The notes below the pieces were generated by a model that made no database searches, was not told the DNA's origin, and worked only from the letters and a program-made list of their open reading frames with translations. From Bradyrhizobium sp. CB1015 (GTDB taxonomy: Bacteria > Pseudomonadota > Alphaproteobacteria > Rhizobiales > Xanthobacteraceae): a stretch of 64,000 bases of DNA. The position numbers and the translations under genes are program-made. Of this stretch, positions 51,792 to 61,435 are shown one piece after another. Within the stretch, counting starts at the first letter, position 1. The number at the start of each line of letters is the position of its first letter. Location: the NCBI RefSeq assembly GCF_025200925.1, contig NZ_CP104174.1, positions 2,108,001 through 2,172,000 on the forward strand. The letters run 5' to 3'.

Positions 51792-52727
51792 TTACTTCAC
51801 TGCCGAGCCCCGGCGCGATGCAAGCACGACGCCGGCGAGCACCAGGGCGTAACCGATCAGGTGGAACGGCTGGAGCTTTTCACCCAGCAGCAGGATCGCC
51901 AGCGCCGAGCCGAACACCGGGACCAGATGGAAGAACGGCGCTGCCCGGTTCGGCCCGATCAGCGCCACGCCGCGGTTGAAGAAGAGATAGGCGAGGGTGG
52001 AGGGAAAGATCAGGATGTAGCCCAGCGTCGCCAGCGTGACCGCGTCGAATTGCAGCACGCGGCCGCTTGCCGCCTCCCAGATCGCCGTCGGCAGCAGCAT
52101 CGTTGCGCCGCAGCAGGTGGTGAAGGACAGGAACGAGAGCTGGTGGATCTTCGGCCGCCGCGGGATGAAGGCCGAGTAGAGCCCGAATGCCACCAGCGAA
52201 GAGGCGAACATGATGTCGCCCCTGTTGAAGCTGATGCTTGCCAGCGCCGCGAGATCGCCGCGCAGGATGATGATCAGCACGCCGAGCAGCGAGATCGCGA
52301 TGCCGCCGAGCTGTGCGCCGGTCAGCCGCACGCCGAACAGCACCAGCGACCACAGCGCCACGAACAGCGGACCCGCCGACTGGATCAGCAGCGCATTCAG
52401 CGCCTCGGTGTATTGCAGCGCCCAGTACGAGATCGCGTTGTTGAAGGCAAAGCCGACCAGCGACAGGAACAGCATCAGGGGCAGGCTCTTGCGCAAGGCA
52501 GGCCAGTCGCGCTTCAGATGCGGCCAGGCGAACGGCAACAGGATCAGGAACACGCCGAACCAGCGGATCGTGGTGATCGTCAGCGGCGGCACATGCGCCC
52601 CGACATGGCGCGCGAGCACGATGTTGCCGGCCCAGAACAGCGAGCTCAGGCTGAGCAGAAGATAAGGCTGGTTGTTGAGCCAGCTGGCCGGATTGGCGAC
52701 CGGTGGCGCGGGCGAAGCAATTGTCAT
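51792..52727 (-). CDS. EamA/DMT-family membrane transporter
   Basis: A 311-residue ten-helix protein with two EamA repeats. It starts MTIASPAPPVANPASWLNNQPYLLLSLSSLFWAGNIVLAR, and the second half has YILIFPSTLAYLFFNRGVALIGPNRAAPFFHLVPVFGS. DMT proteins export metabolites or amino acids; the substrate is unknown. A close paralogue lies at 53432-54364, with the DUF1330 gene between them on the other strand. Confidence 0.87.
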   Translation of the reverse strand: MTIASPAPPVANPASWLNNQPYLLLSLSSLFWAGNIVLARHVGAHVPPLTITTIRWFGVFLILLPFAWPHLKRDWPALRKSLPLMLFLSLVGFAFNNAISYWALQYTEALNALLIQSAGPLFVALWSLVLFGVRLTGAQLGGIAISLLGVLIIILRGDLAALASISFNRGDIMFASSLVAFGLYSAFIPRRPKIHQLSFLSFTTCCGATMLLPTAIWEAASGRVLQFDAVTLATLGYILIFPSTLAYLFFNRGVALIGPNRAAPFFHLVPVFGSALAILLLGEKLQPFHLIGYALVLAGVVLASRRGSAVK

Positions 52728-52819
52728 GGGCGTTTATGCGAGCTTGCGCCGGATCGGCGGCGTGGCGCAAGTCACAGCGCCGCAATGCTACAATGCAGCC
52801 GAGCCTTAAGGAGGTGCCA

Positions 52820-53221
52820 TTGGCGGTCAATATGTTGAACATCGAGGGCCTGGAGCGGCTTGATCCGAATGCGCCGGTGGTGATGCTGAACCTGATGCGC
52901 TTCCACGCGCGCTCGCGCGATGGCAACGGGTCGGGCTGGGAGGCATATTTGCGCTACAGCGCGATCACGGTGCCGATGATCAAGGCGCGCGGCGGCACGC
53001 TGCTCTGGACCGGTGAAGCCAAGGCGGTCGCACTCGGTCCGCATGCGGGCAACGATTGGGACTTCGTCGCGCTGGTCCAATACCCGTCCGTCTCGGCCTT
53101 TCTCGACATGATGACCTCGGAAGCCTACGAGCGCGAAGCCGATCCGCATCGCGTCAACGGCTGCGCCGAGCACGTGATCATTGCGACGAGCGAGGCGTAC
53201 AGCAAGTTCAGGACGAAGTAG
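52820..53221 (+). CDS. DUF1330-family protein
   Basis: A 133-residue ferredoxin-like (dimeric alpha/beta barrel) protein: PVVMLNLMRFHARSRDGNGSGWEAYLRYSAITVPMIKARGGTLLWTGEAK, then NDWDFVALVQYPSVSAFLDMMTSEAYE, all typical of DUF1330. TTG 52820 is preferred because a perfect AAGGAGG ends five bases before it; ATG 52793 lies upstream of that site and ATG 52832 is too far. Function unknown. Confidence 0.82.
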   Translation: MAVNMLNIEGLERLDPNAPVVMLNLMRFHARSRDGNGSGWEAYLRYSAITVPMIKARGGTLLWTGEAKAVALGPHAGNDWDFVALVQYPSVSAFLDMMTSEAYEREADPHRVNGCAEHVIIATSEAYSKFRTK

Positions 53222-53234
53222 CGGGGCCCTCTTG

Positions 53235-53401
53235 CTTACCCTCCCCTGGAGGGGGAGGGTCGGCACGCAACCGAGCGAAGCGAGATTGCGTGACGGGGTG
53301 GGGTGATCTCTCCCCACGGGCACTGTTCCTTGCGGAGGGACTGTCACCCCACCCCGCTCGCGCTGCGCGCGATCGACCCTCCCCCTCCAGGGGAGGGTAA
53401 G
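53235..53401. repeat. 167-bp element with 28-bp perfect inverted ends
   Basis: Positions 53235-53262 (CTTACCCTCCCCTGGAGGGG...) and 53374-53401 are perfect 28-bp inverted repeats. A second inverted pair lies inside (GGGGTGGGGTGA and TCACCCCACCCC). No coding capacity. It lies between the convergent DUF1330 and EamA stops. Confidence 0.85.
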
Positions 53402-53431
53402 AGGCACCTGCGTGTTTGGGCGCAGCGGCCC

Positions 53432-54364
53432 CTAAGTCGCCTGCTTCCGCGACGCTGCGAACACGCCCGACAGCACCAATGCAAAGCCGATGAAGTGGAA
53501 CGCCTGCGGGTGCTCGCCCAGAAACGCCATCGCCATGATCGAGCCGAACACGGGCACGACGTGGAAGAACGGTGCGGCGCGGTTGGCGCCGATCAGGCGC
53601 ACGCCGCGATTGAAGCAGAGATAGGCGAGCGCCGAGGGGAAGACGGCGACGTAGAGCAGGGTCAGGAGGTTCGGCCCGTCGAGCTTCATCACCGGGCGTG
53701 CGGACAGTTCCCAGATCTCCAGCGGAATGAGACAGGCGGCGCCGCAGCCGAAGGTGAAGGCGAGGAACGAGAGGCCGTGCATCGGCGGCCGCTTCAGGGA
53801 CAGCACCGAATAGAGCGCGAAGATCAGGAGCGCGAGGAGGAAGATCAGGTCGCCCTTGTTGAAGTCGATACTCGACAGCGTGGTGAAATCGCCGTGCAGC
53901 AGGATGGTCAGCACGCCGCACATCGACAGCAGCACGCCGAAGGCCTGCGCCGCGGTGAGACAGACGCCGAGAATGACGAGCGACCACAGCGCCACCAGCA
54001 GCGGCGCGGCCGACTGCAGCAGCAGCGTGTTGAGCGCCTGGGTGTGCTCCAGGGCCCAATATTGCAGCGTGTTGAAGGCGCCGATGCCGATGACCGAGAG
54101 CGTGACCATCAGGCCGAGCTTGCCGCGGATCGCCGGCCAGTCCTGCACGAGGTGCTTGAAGGCGAACGGCAGCACCAGCAGGAAGGCGAAGAACCAGCGC
54201 AGGAACGACAGCGTGACCGGCGGAATGTGGCCGGCAGCGAGCCGCCCGACGATGGCGTTGCCGGCCCAGCACAGCGCGGTGATGCTGAGCAGCAGGTAAG
54301 GCTGGTTGGCGATCCAGCTGTGGCCGGATGTTTCCGCGCGCGTGGTGTGGCCGGTGGCGGACAT
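53432..54364 (-). CDS. EamA/DMT-family membrane transporter, paralogue
   Basis: A 310-residue ten-helix DMT protein, similar throughout to the protein at 51792-52727: NQPYLLLSITALCWAGNAIVGR matches NQPYLLLSLSSLFWAGNIVLAR, and CFNRGVRLIGANRAAPFFHVVPVFGS matches FFNRGVALIGPNRAAPFFHLVPVFGS. The start at MSATGHTT (54364) is chosen from that alignment. Substrate unknown. Confidence 0.87.
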   Translation of the reverse strand: MSATGHTTRAETSGHSWIANQPYLLLSITALCWAGNAIVGRLAAGHIPPVTLSFLRWFFAFLLVLPFAFKHLVQDWPAIRGKLGLMVTLSVIGIGAFNTLQYWALEHTQALNTLLLQSAAPLLVALWSLVILGVCLTAAQAFGVLLSMCGVLTILLHGDFTTLSSIDFNKGDLIFLLALLIFALYSVLSLKRPPMHGLSFLAFTFGCGAACLIPLEIWELSARPVMKLDGPNLLTLLYVAVFPSALAYLCFNRGVRLIGANRAAPFFHVVPVFGSIMAMAFLGEHPQAFHFIGFALVLSGVFAASRKQAT

Positions 54365-54401
54365 TGTGATGGTTGGGCCCCCGCGTCGAATACGCCGAGC
54401 C

Positions 54402-54431
54402 CAGCCGGCCCGGCGAGGTCCGGGCCGGCTG
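54402..54431. terminator. Strong hairpin in the EamA upstream region
   Basis: A perfect 12-bp GC stem, CAGCCGGCCCGG (54402-54413) and CCGGGCCGGCTG (54420-54431), with a 6-nt loop and no T-run. It lies 38 bp before the EamA ATG, so it would be in that mRNA's leader or act as an insulator. Confidence 0.45.
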
Positions 54432-54498
54432 ATCACCCGGCAGGTCCAAAGACACGGAAAACGAGGTTGCATCAACGGGGGGCGGACGCATCGCGACC

Positions 54499-54636
54499 AT
54501 GCCAGCGGCGAAGGCGGCCTCTCACGCTTTGGTCGAAGCCGCTGCGCCGGCCCGCAAGGGTCCGGGATTTTCCGCGGATATCAAGGGCTTGGGCCGGACG
54601 TTGGACCCCGAAAAAGCCCCGTTCTTGCTTGCCTAG
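54499..54636 (+). CDS. Possible 45-residue ORF upstream of purA
   Basis: MPAAKAASHALVEAAAPARK... has high GC at third positions and ends DPEKAPFLLA, but it has no recognised family and no clear ribosome binding site. It lies in the 425-bp gap (54365-54789) that otherwise holds a hairpin and a short palindromic repeat. It may be chance. Confidence 0.25.
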   Translation: MPAAKAASHALVEAAAPARKGPGFSADIKGLGRTLDPEKAPFLLA

Positions 54637-54709
54637 AAGGGCTGCTTCCTTTATCCGGTTGGCTGCCTTGCGTGCGGGCGGCTTCGGCCGCCGATTGGGC
54701 TGGGCGCAG

Positions 54710-54755
54710 GCATGATCCCGGAAGAGTGGGCACCGGTTTTCCGCGAGGATCATGC
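54710..54755. repeat. Short palindromic repeat before purA
   Basis: GCATGATCC (54710-54718) and GGATCATGC (54747-54755) surround CGGAAGAGTGGGCACCGGTT, a recurrent Bradyrhizobium intergenic unit. It lies 34 bp before the purA ATG, so it could form a leader hairpin. Confidence 0.65.
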
Positions 54756-54762
54756 CTTCTAG

Positions 54763-56082
<1,320 letters not shown>

Positions 56083-56119
56083 CGATATCTTACCGGGACG
56101 CGCGTATAGTTGAGTAGAA

Positions 56120-57703
56120 ATGGCTGATTACTATCCGCTGATCGCCCGCGCTATTGCCGCCCTGGACCCCAACGCTCCCGGCGAAAGCCGTCGTGCGCTC
56201 TATGAGCGGGCGCGCACGGCCTTGATCGCGCAGCTGCGCAGCGTGCAGCCGCCGCTCTCCGAATCCGAGATCACCCGCGAGCGGCTGTCGCTGGAGGAGG
56301 CCGTCCGCAAGGTCGAATCTGAGGCCGCCCAGCGTGCCCGCGAGGCCTCGCGTCCCGGTGGCGGCGCCCGCTCCGGCGGCAGTGGCGATGCCTTACGCCG
56401 CGCCAGCACCCGTGCCACCGAGGGCACCCCGGCTGCGGCGCCGCCGCGCACGCGTCCGGCCCCGCCGCCGCGCGCCGACCGCCCGTCCTTCAACGTCGAC
56501 GATCAAGGCGAGGCGCCGCGTCCGCCGCGCGCGCCCCGTTTCGACGCCCCGCGCCCATCTAGTAGCCCCCCCGCCGCGCCGCCCGAGCCGCCGGCCGGGC
56601 GCGATCGCCAGGGTGCGCGGCGTCCGCCGGACGTCGGACCCCCGCCGCCGCTGCCGTCCTCGCCCGGCGTGCGCGGCTTCCGCGACATCACGGCTGATGC
56701 CAATGATCTCGGCGGTGCCGCCGCGCAGGCCAGCCGCGCCGCGCGCCGCACCTATGCCAACGTGCCCTCGCCCTCGCCGGAATTCGACCGGCTGGAGCCG
56801 AGCCTGGAAAACCGCACCGGCGAATCCGAGGCGCCCTATTCCTACGACGAGTCGATCGAGGAGGCCGAGCGCTACACGCAGCAGCCGCCGTCGCCGCGTC
56901 CGCGCATCGCCCCCGACCGCGACGTCAAGAAGCGCGCCCGCACCCGCTCCGCCTTTCCGTTCAAGAGCGCGATTGCCGTCGGCATCGTGCTCATCCTGGT
57001 CGGCGCCGGCATCCTCTGGGGCAAGCAGCTGGTCCAGATCGTCAACGGCTTTCTCAAGCCGTCCGCGACGCAAGTGGCGGACACGCCGGCGCAGCCGCAG
57101 AGCAAGCCCAAGATTCCCGATCGCGTCGGTCAGCCCTCGGCCAGCGACCAGCCGGTCGCGCCGGTGGCGCAGAAGGTCGTGCTCTACGACGAGGATCCGT
57201 CCGATCCGAAGGGCAAGCAATATGTCGGCTCGGTGGTGTGGCGGCTCGAGCCGATCAAGGCCTCGGGCAACCAGAAGGCCGACCTCGCCGTGCGCGCCGA
57301 CATCGAGATCCCGGACCGCAAGTTCAAGATGACGATGTCGTTCCGCCGCAACACCGATTCCTCGCTGCCGGCGAGCCACACCGCGGAATTGACCTTCATC
57401 CTGCCGCAGGATTTCCCCGGCGGCAGCGTCTCCAACGTGCCGGGCATTCTGATGAAGTCGAACGAGCAGGCCCGCGGCACGCCGCTCGCAGGCCTCGCGG
57501 TCAAGGTCACCGACGGCTTCTTCCTGGTCGGCCTGTCCAATGTCGACGCCGACCGTGCCCGCAACGTCCAGCTCCTGAAGGAGCGCTCCTGGTTCGACGT
57601 GCCGCTGGTCTACGCCAACCAGCGCCGCGCCATCATCGCCATCGAGAAGGGCGCCCCCGGCGAGCGCGCCTTCAACGACGCCTTCGCGCAGTGGGGCGAT
57701 TGA
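56120..57703 (+). CDS. Proline-rich single-pass membrane protein, unknown
   Basis: A 527-residue protein. A helical N-terminal region (1-75, beginning MADYYPLIARAIAALDPNAPGESR) is followed by a long disordered Pro/Arg/Ala-rich stretch (about 80-280), one membrane helix (282-300, after a KKRARTR stop) and a globular C-terminal domain (about 345-527) holding VVLYDEDPSDPKGKQYVGSVVWRLE and DRKFKMTMSFRRNTDSSLPASH. It is probably cytoplasmic at the N-terminus and periplasmic at the C-terminus. It follows purA by 37 bp. No named function is known to me. Confidence 0.75.
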   Translation: MADYYPLIARAIAALDPNAPGESRRALYERARTALIAQLRSVQPPLSESEITRERLSLEEAVRKVESEAAQRAREASRPGGGARSGGSGDALRRASTRATEGTPAAAPPRTRPAPPPRADRPSFNVDDQGEAPRPPRAPRFDAPRPSSSPPAAPPEPPAGRDRQGARRPPDVGPPPPLPSSPGVRGFRDITADANDLGGAAAQASRAARRTYANVPSPSPEFDRLEPSLENRTGESEAPYSYDESIEEAERYTQQPPSPRPRIAPDRDVKKRARTRSAFPFKSAIAVGIVLILVGAGILWGKQLVQIVNGFLKPSATQVADTPAQPQSKPKIPDRVGQPSASDQPVAPVAQKVVLYDEDPSDPKGKQYVGSVVWRLEPIKASGNQKADLAVRADIEIPDRKFKMTMSFRRNTDSSLPASHTAELTFILPQDFPGGSVSNVPGILMKSNEQARGTPLAGLAVKVTDGFFLVGLSNVDADRARNVQLLKERSWFDVPLVYANQRRAIIAIEKGAPGERAFNDAFAQWGD

Positions 57704-57767
57704 GCTAATTCAAGCCGCTTCTCCAGGCTCGGTGCTGCGCACCGCCCCGGAATGACTGGATGGACGA

Positions 57768-58040
57768 CTACTGCGCCGCCGCTTCCCGCTTGCGCGCTGC
57801 CGCGGCGGCGGCGTGCTCGCGGTCCATCACGGCGCGGCAGCCGGGGCTGACGTGGGCCTTGTTCCGCACCATGCAGGCGGTGATCCGCGGGATGTCGGGG
57901 ATCTCGCTGGAGCACAGCCGCATGGCGTCACCCGAGCACATCTGCTGGGCTTCTTGCGAGAAGGCGAGACTGGGTGATGTCTGGAGAGCGACGGTGATGG
58001 CGACTGCGAAGAGCGAAGCGATGGTCTGAAGGCGTGTCAT
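57768..58040 (-). CDS. Small secreted Cys-rich protein
   Basis: 90 residues with a Sec signal (MTRLQTIASLFAVAITVALQTSPSLAF). The mature part holds four spaced Cys, MCSGDAMRLCSSEIPDIPRITACMVRNKAHVSPGCRAV, and an Ala/Arg tail. The spacing C-x7-C-x12-C-x11-C resembles the cysteine-rich repeat of PF00839 type. Two disulfides are likely in the periplasm. A paralogue lies at 58554-58796. Confidence 0.7.
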   Translation of the reverse strand: MTRLQTIASLFAVAITVALQTSPSLAFSQEAQQMCSGDAMRLCSSEIPDIPRITACMVRNKAHVSPGCRAVMDREHAAAAAARKREAAAQ

Positions 58041-58303
58041 GTGGAATGGGTCCCCGAGTTCCCTAGGGCTTGAGCCGCTTGGTTTTGGGGCGCCGCACGC
58101 GGCTTGATTTGCCGCATGTCACAGCCTTCACGCCGGGAGCTTCGGTCCCGCATGTGGTCGCGCGATTTCTTGATGCTCGAATCGAAAGTGCTGCGCCGCC
58201 CGAGCGAAGTATGCGCCATTGTCACGCGCCCGCAATGGCCGGCACAAAGGAATTCGCAATTGTTGCACGCCAGTCACGTCGCGTGCGATCGGATCAGCCT
58301 ATC

Positions 58304-58519
58304 CTACGACGCCCGCGCCTGTTCCGCATCGCTTGCGCCGAGGGCGGCGGCGTGCTCCTCGACGGCGGTGACGCCCTTGGGCGTCAGCTCGAACAGATCG
58401 CCGTCCTTCATCACGTAGCCCTCGGCGATCAATTGCCCCATCTTGCCCTGCCGGTCGTCGGCGAAGGCAACGGACTGGCTGATGTCCCGCAGGATCGAGA
58501 GCTCTTCGTCGTGCAACAT
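58304..58519 (-). CDS. Small helix-turn-helix-like protein, unknown
   Basis: 71 residues beginning MLHDEELSILRDISQSVAFA, then a DRQGKMGQLIAEGYVMKDGDLFELTPKGVTAVEEH segment that looks like a winged-helix half (a helix, then a beta hairpin with L.LTPKG). GGAGAG seven bases upstream favours ATG 58519 over 58534. It lies 35 bp after the Cys-rich gene 58554-58796 on the same strand. Confidence 0.6.
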   Translation of the reverse strand: MLHDEELSILRDISQSVAFADDRQGKMGQLIAEGYVMKDGDLFELTPKGVTAVEEHAAALGASDAEQARAS

Positions 58520-58553
58520 GGCTTCACTCTCCATTCGCGGGGATGGGTCCGTC

Positions 58554-58796
58554 TCACATGCCGTGGCTCTGAAACACCTTGCTGCAGGGCTTCGACAGCT
58601 TGGCCCGATTGGCTTGCAGGCAGCTCTGCACCGCGCCGTCATTGCCGAGGTCCTTGCGGCAGAAGCGCTGCGCGTCGCGCGAGCAGGCCTGCTGCTCCTG
58701 CGGCGTGCCCATATGGCCCTGGGCGAGCGCGGGTGACGTCGACAGGCCGCTCAGGGCCGCCAGCGCGATCGTCGCCAGGAGAAATTTGCGGGCCAT
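58554..58796 (-). CDS. Small secreted Cys-rich protein, paralogue
   Basis: 80 residues with a signal peptide (MARKFLLATIALAALSGLSTSPALAQ) and four Cys: ACSRDAQRFCRKDLGNDGAVQSCLQANRAKLSKPCSKVF. The spacing is C-x7-C-x12-C-x11-C, the same as the gene at 57768. The CL..N...LS..C pattern fits PF00839-type repeats. A periplasmic function is expected but unknown. Confidence 0.72.
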   Translation of the reverse strand: MARKFLLATIALAALSGLSTSPALAQGHMGTPQEQQACSRDAQRFCRKDLGNDGAVQSCLQANRAKLSKPCSKVFQSHGM

Positions 58797-58938
58797 CGGC
58801 GGCTCCAGTCTGTCAGGGGTTAATTCAGGTCCAGCATGAACTCATCGCCTTGCCACTTGTTCCCCTTAAGGAGCCCGGCGCTCGCTGTTCAAGGTTCCCG
58901 CTGCGCTGCTATAACGCCGGCAAAGGGTGAGGTGCTTG

Positions 58939-59364
58939 ATGAAACGCTATCTGGTGTTTGCGCTGGTCGGCCCGTTCGTCGGCGGGTTCCTGCTGCTGCT
59001 GACGACGACCTACCAGTCCGGCTATTGGACCCAGACCAACCTCGGCGAGGTCGGCAAGCTGTTCGCGGTGTTCTTCAAGACCCTGCAATACAGCTACCTG
59101 TTCGGCTTCCTCCCCTCGCTGATGATCGGCGCGGTCGACGACATCCTGCTCCACATCCGCCGGATCGGTCCCGGCGTGCGGATGCTCCTGGTCGGCCTGG
59201 TCGCCTTCGTCTTGGCCTCGCTCACCTACAGCTCGCGCGGGCCGGATTCGGGTGCGGTGCAGTTCATCCTGTACGGCCTCGTCGGCTTCGTGCCGGCGGT
59301 GATGTCATCCTGGCTCGTGCATCGCTATGTCGAGGAGCCGCAAGCCGCGCCGGCGCCGACCTGA
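58939..59364 (+). CDS. Four-helix membrane protein, unknown
   Basis: 141 residues with about four hydrophobic helices: YLVFALVGPFVGGFLLLLTTT, the YSYLFGFLPSLMIGAVDDILL region, MLLVGLVAFVLASLTYS and FILYGLVGFVPAVMSSWLV. GAGG lies six bases before ATG 58939. It is followed closely by the DUF4112 gene on the same strand. I do not recognise a named family with confidence (DUF5413-like is possible). Confidence 0.65.
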   Translation: MKRYLVFALVGPFVGGFLLLLTTTYQSGYWTQTNLGEVGKLFAVFFKTLQYSYLFGFLPSLMIGAVDDILLHIRRIGPGVRMLLVGLVAFVLASLTYSSRGPDSGAVQFILYGLVGFVPAVMSSWLVHRYVEEPQAAPAPT

Positions 59365-59428
59365 CGCGCAGCGTTCCAGCGCGGCAGCAACCTCCGCCGC
59401 GCTGGCGCGTTCACTGAAGGCCATGGTC

Positions 59429-59965
59429 ATGCCCGACGACGACATCCTCGCTCCGCGCAAATCCCGTTCCGGGAGCAGCTCGCGTGCGCGCTTTTCGCGC
59501 GACGAGGCGCGCGGGCCGATCATCGATCAGGAAGGCCACGAGATCAGGCCCGAAAGCCTGGAGCAGGGATTTCGCGAGTTTCGCTTCGAGTTCGGTCAAG
59601 GCAGCCCGTTCGGCAATCTGACGCGCGAGCAGCGGATCGCGCGGCTCGAGGCGATCGCCAAGCTGCTTGATGTCGCCTTCATCCTGCCCGGCACCAACAT
59701 CCGCTACGGCATCGACGGGCTGATCGGACTGATCCCCGTCGTCGGCGACATCATCACCACCGCGATCTCGCTGTGGCTGGTGCGCGAAGCCCGCGCGCTG
59801 GGCGCGCCCTGGCACATCACGGCGCGCATGCTCGGCAATGTCGCGGTCGACGGCGTGGTCGGCCTGGTCCCGTTCGCGGGCGACGCCTTCGACGTCATGT
59901 TCCGCGCCAACATGCGCAATGTCCGCCTCTTGCGCCGCTGGCTGGAAAAGCAGCCGCGGATGTAG
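59429..59965 (+). CDS. DUF4112-domain membrane protein
   Basis: 178 residues: a polar, charged N-terminus (about 1-70), then the DUF4112 core, RIARLEAIAKLLDVAFILPGTNIRYGIDGLIGLIPVVGDIITTAISLWLVREARALG (about 75-131) with the GLIGLIPVVGD repeat, and a second hairpin, VDGVVGLVPFAGDAFDVMFRAN. The two LIPVVGD/LVPFAGD motifs are the mark of the family. Function unknown. GAAGG eight bases upstream favours 59429. Confidence 0.8.
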   Translation: MPDDDILAPRKSRSGSSSRARFSRDEARGPIIDQEGHEIRPESLEQGFREFRFEFGQGSPFGNLTREQRIARLEAIAKLLDVAFILPGTNIRYGIDGLIGLIPVVGDIITTAISLWLVREARALGAPWHITARMLGNVAVDGVVGLVPFAGDAFDVMFRANMRNVRLLRRWLEKQPRM

Positions 59966-59989
59966 TGTCTCTTTAATTCCTCCGTCTTG

Positions 59990-60134
59990 CTCTCGCGTGT
60001 CCCGGACGAGGTGCGGCGCGTAAGCGCGGCGCCGCAGAGCCGGGACCCAGGAACCACGGGGGATGTCGATCCGTGGGCCCCGGCTCTGCAGCGCACCGCA
60101 GAAGGAGCGCTGCGCTGCGTCCGGGGCACGAGAG
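59990..60134. repeat. Palindromic repeat between convergent genes
   Basis: CTCTCGCGTGTCCCGGACG and the right arm CGTCCGGGGCACGAGAG are near-perfect inverted ends. Inside, GCAGAGCCGGGACCCA faces TGGGCCCCGGCTCTGC. Same family as 50431-50586 and 51641-51775. Confidence 0.75.
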
Positions 60135-60207
60135 TCGCAAACACAAAAGGCGCGACGACCTTTCGGCCATCGCGCCTTCTGCGCACATCGAACTTTGTTG
60201 CGAAAGC

Positions 60208-60501
60208 TTACGCCGCGTCGGCGTCGGTCTCCGCGGCCGGGGCCGGCTTGGGCCGGCGGGGCAGCGGGAAGGCATCGCTCTCGTACAGCGAGCGGATCCC
60301 GTTCTGGTCGAAGCGCGCTTCCTCGACCTGCAGATAGGCGCCGTTCAGCGAGTCCGTCGGCAACTGCTCCATCGCGAACTGCACGGCCTCGGCCGCAGTG
60401 CCGAACCGCCGATAGGTGAAGCCCGCGCGCTTCTTCTTGCGGATTGCGGCGGGGAAGAGTTCGGCGGAGGTGTTGAAGTTGAACGGACGCAGTGGACGCA
60501 T
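60208..60501 (-). CDS. Conserved small protein, unknown
   Basis: 97 residues beginning [20 protein letters not shown], then basic [12 protein letters not shown] and [40 protein letters not shown], with an Ala/Asp tail. The [13 protein letters not shown]...AYLQV stretch looks like a compact alpha/beta fold. GAGGT eight bases upstream favours ATG 60501 over TTG 60507. No domain name known. Confidence 0.65.
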   Translation of the reverse strand: MRPLRPFNFNTSAELFPAAIRKKKRAGFTYRRFGTAAEAVQFAMEQLPTDSLNGAYLQVEEARFDQNGIRSLYESDAFPLPRRPKPAPAAETDADAA

Positions 60502-60713
60502 GGTCAAAGACCTCGTGATCTTCTCTGGGGCTTTAAGCGCGTGGGGTTGGGGAGGGCAGGGGCCGCAATCAAGCGGGCCCGCCGCATGTCATTGTCGCCC
60601 TCTAATATAGGCCGATTTGACAAAAATGCGACCCCCGCGATGCGAGATGATGAATCTGCGCATGGCAGCTCCGCTGACGCAGAAATACGTGATATTTCAA
60701 CGCTTTATATGGT

Positions 60714-60878
60714 TTAAACTTTGCCAAGAAGCAGCAGCACGATCAGGACGACCAGCACGACCCCGCCGATCCCCATGCCGGAATGACCAAGGCCATAGCC
60801 GTAGCCGCCGAACCGGCCGGACAGGCCGCCGACGAGATAGATGATCACCAGGATGATCAGGATGGTCCCAAGCGTCAT
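60714..60878 (-). CDS. DUF3309-type small membrane peptide
   Basis: 54 residues: MTLGTILIILVIIYLVGGLS, a Gly/Tyr-rich turn (GRFGGYGYGLGHSGMGIGG) and a second helix (VVLVVLIVLLLLGKV). This hairpin is the DUF3309 plan. GGGAGG lies five bases before ATG 60878. Function unknown; family members are often stress-induced. Confidence 0.8.
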   Translation of the reverse strand: MTLGTILIILVIIYLVGGLSGRFGGYGYGLGHSGMGIGGVVLVVLIVLLLLGKV

Positions 60879-60985
60879 GGCATCCTCCCTGGCGGCCGCC
60901 GAAATGAGAGGATCGGCCGCACCGCCAGAGCAGAAAAGCACATCGCGCCGCTGGGTTCCACGGGGGAACCCGGCGGCGCGCCGCG

Positions 60986-61405
60986 TTATTTGGGCTCGAG
61001 CTTCAGCGCCGCGGAATTGATGCAGTAGCGCAGGCCGGTCGGCCCGGGCCCGTCGGGGAAGACGTGGCCGAGATGGCCGCTGCATTTGGAGCAGAGCACT
61101 TCGGTGCGGATCATGCCGTGGCTGGTGTCCCGCTCCTCGTCGATGTGGCTCTCGACCGCGGGCTGGGTGAAGCTCGGCCAGCCGCAGCCGGAATCGAACT
61201 TGGCATCCGACTCGAACAGCACATTGCCGCAGCCGGCACAGACATAGGTGCCGGCACGGTGGTCGTGCTCGTATTCCCCCGAGAAGGGACGCTCGGTCGC
61301 CTTCTCGCGCAGCACGGCGTATTGCATCGGCGTCAGCTCGCGCCGCCACTGCTCGTCGCTCTTGATGACCTTGTCGTCGGTCGCTTTCGTCTTGGTGTCG
61401 GGCAT
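60986..61405 (-). CDS. msrB: Peptide-methionine (R)-S-oxide reductase
   Basis: A 139-residue MsrB that repairs methionine R-sulfoxide. Zinc Cys pairs are CAGC (about 56-59) and CSKC (about 104-107), and the catalytic Cys is in RYCINSAAL (about residue 127). GWPSFTQP and the [12 protein letters not shown] segment are standard. No signal peptide, so cytoplasmic. It follows msrA (30 bp apart), so the two form a repair pair in different compartments. Confidence 0.95.
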   Translation of the reverse strand: MPDTKTKATDDKVIKSDEQWRRELTPMQYAVLREKATERPFSGEYEHDHRAGTYVCAGCGNVLFESDAKFDSGCGWPSFTQPAVESHIDEERDTSHGMIRTEVLCSKCSGHLGHVFPDGPGPTGLRYCINSAALKLEPK

Positions 61406-61435
61406 GAGTCTCCCGTTGCTTTGGTGATCTTTCGA

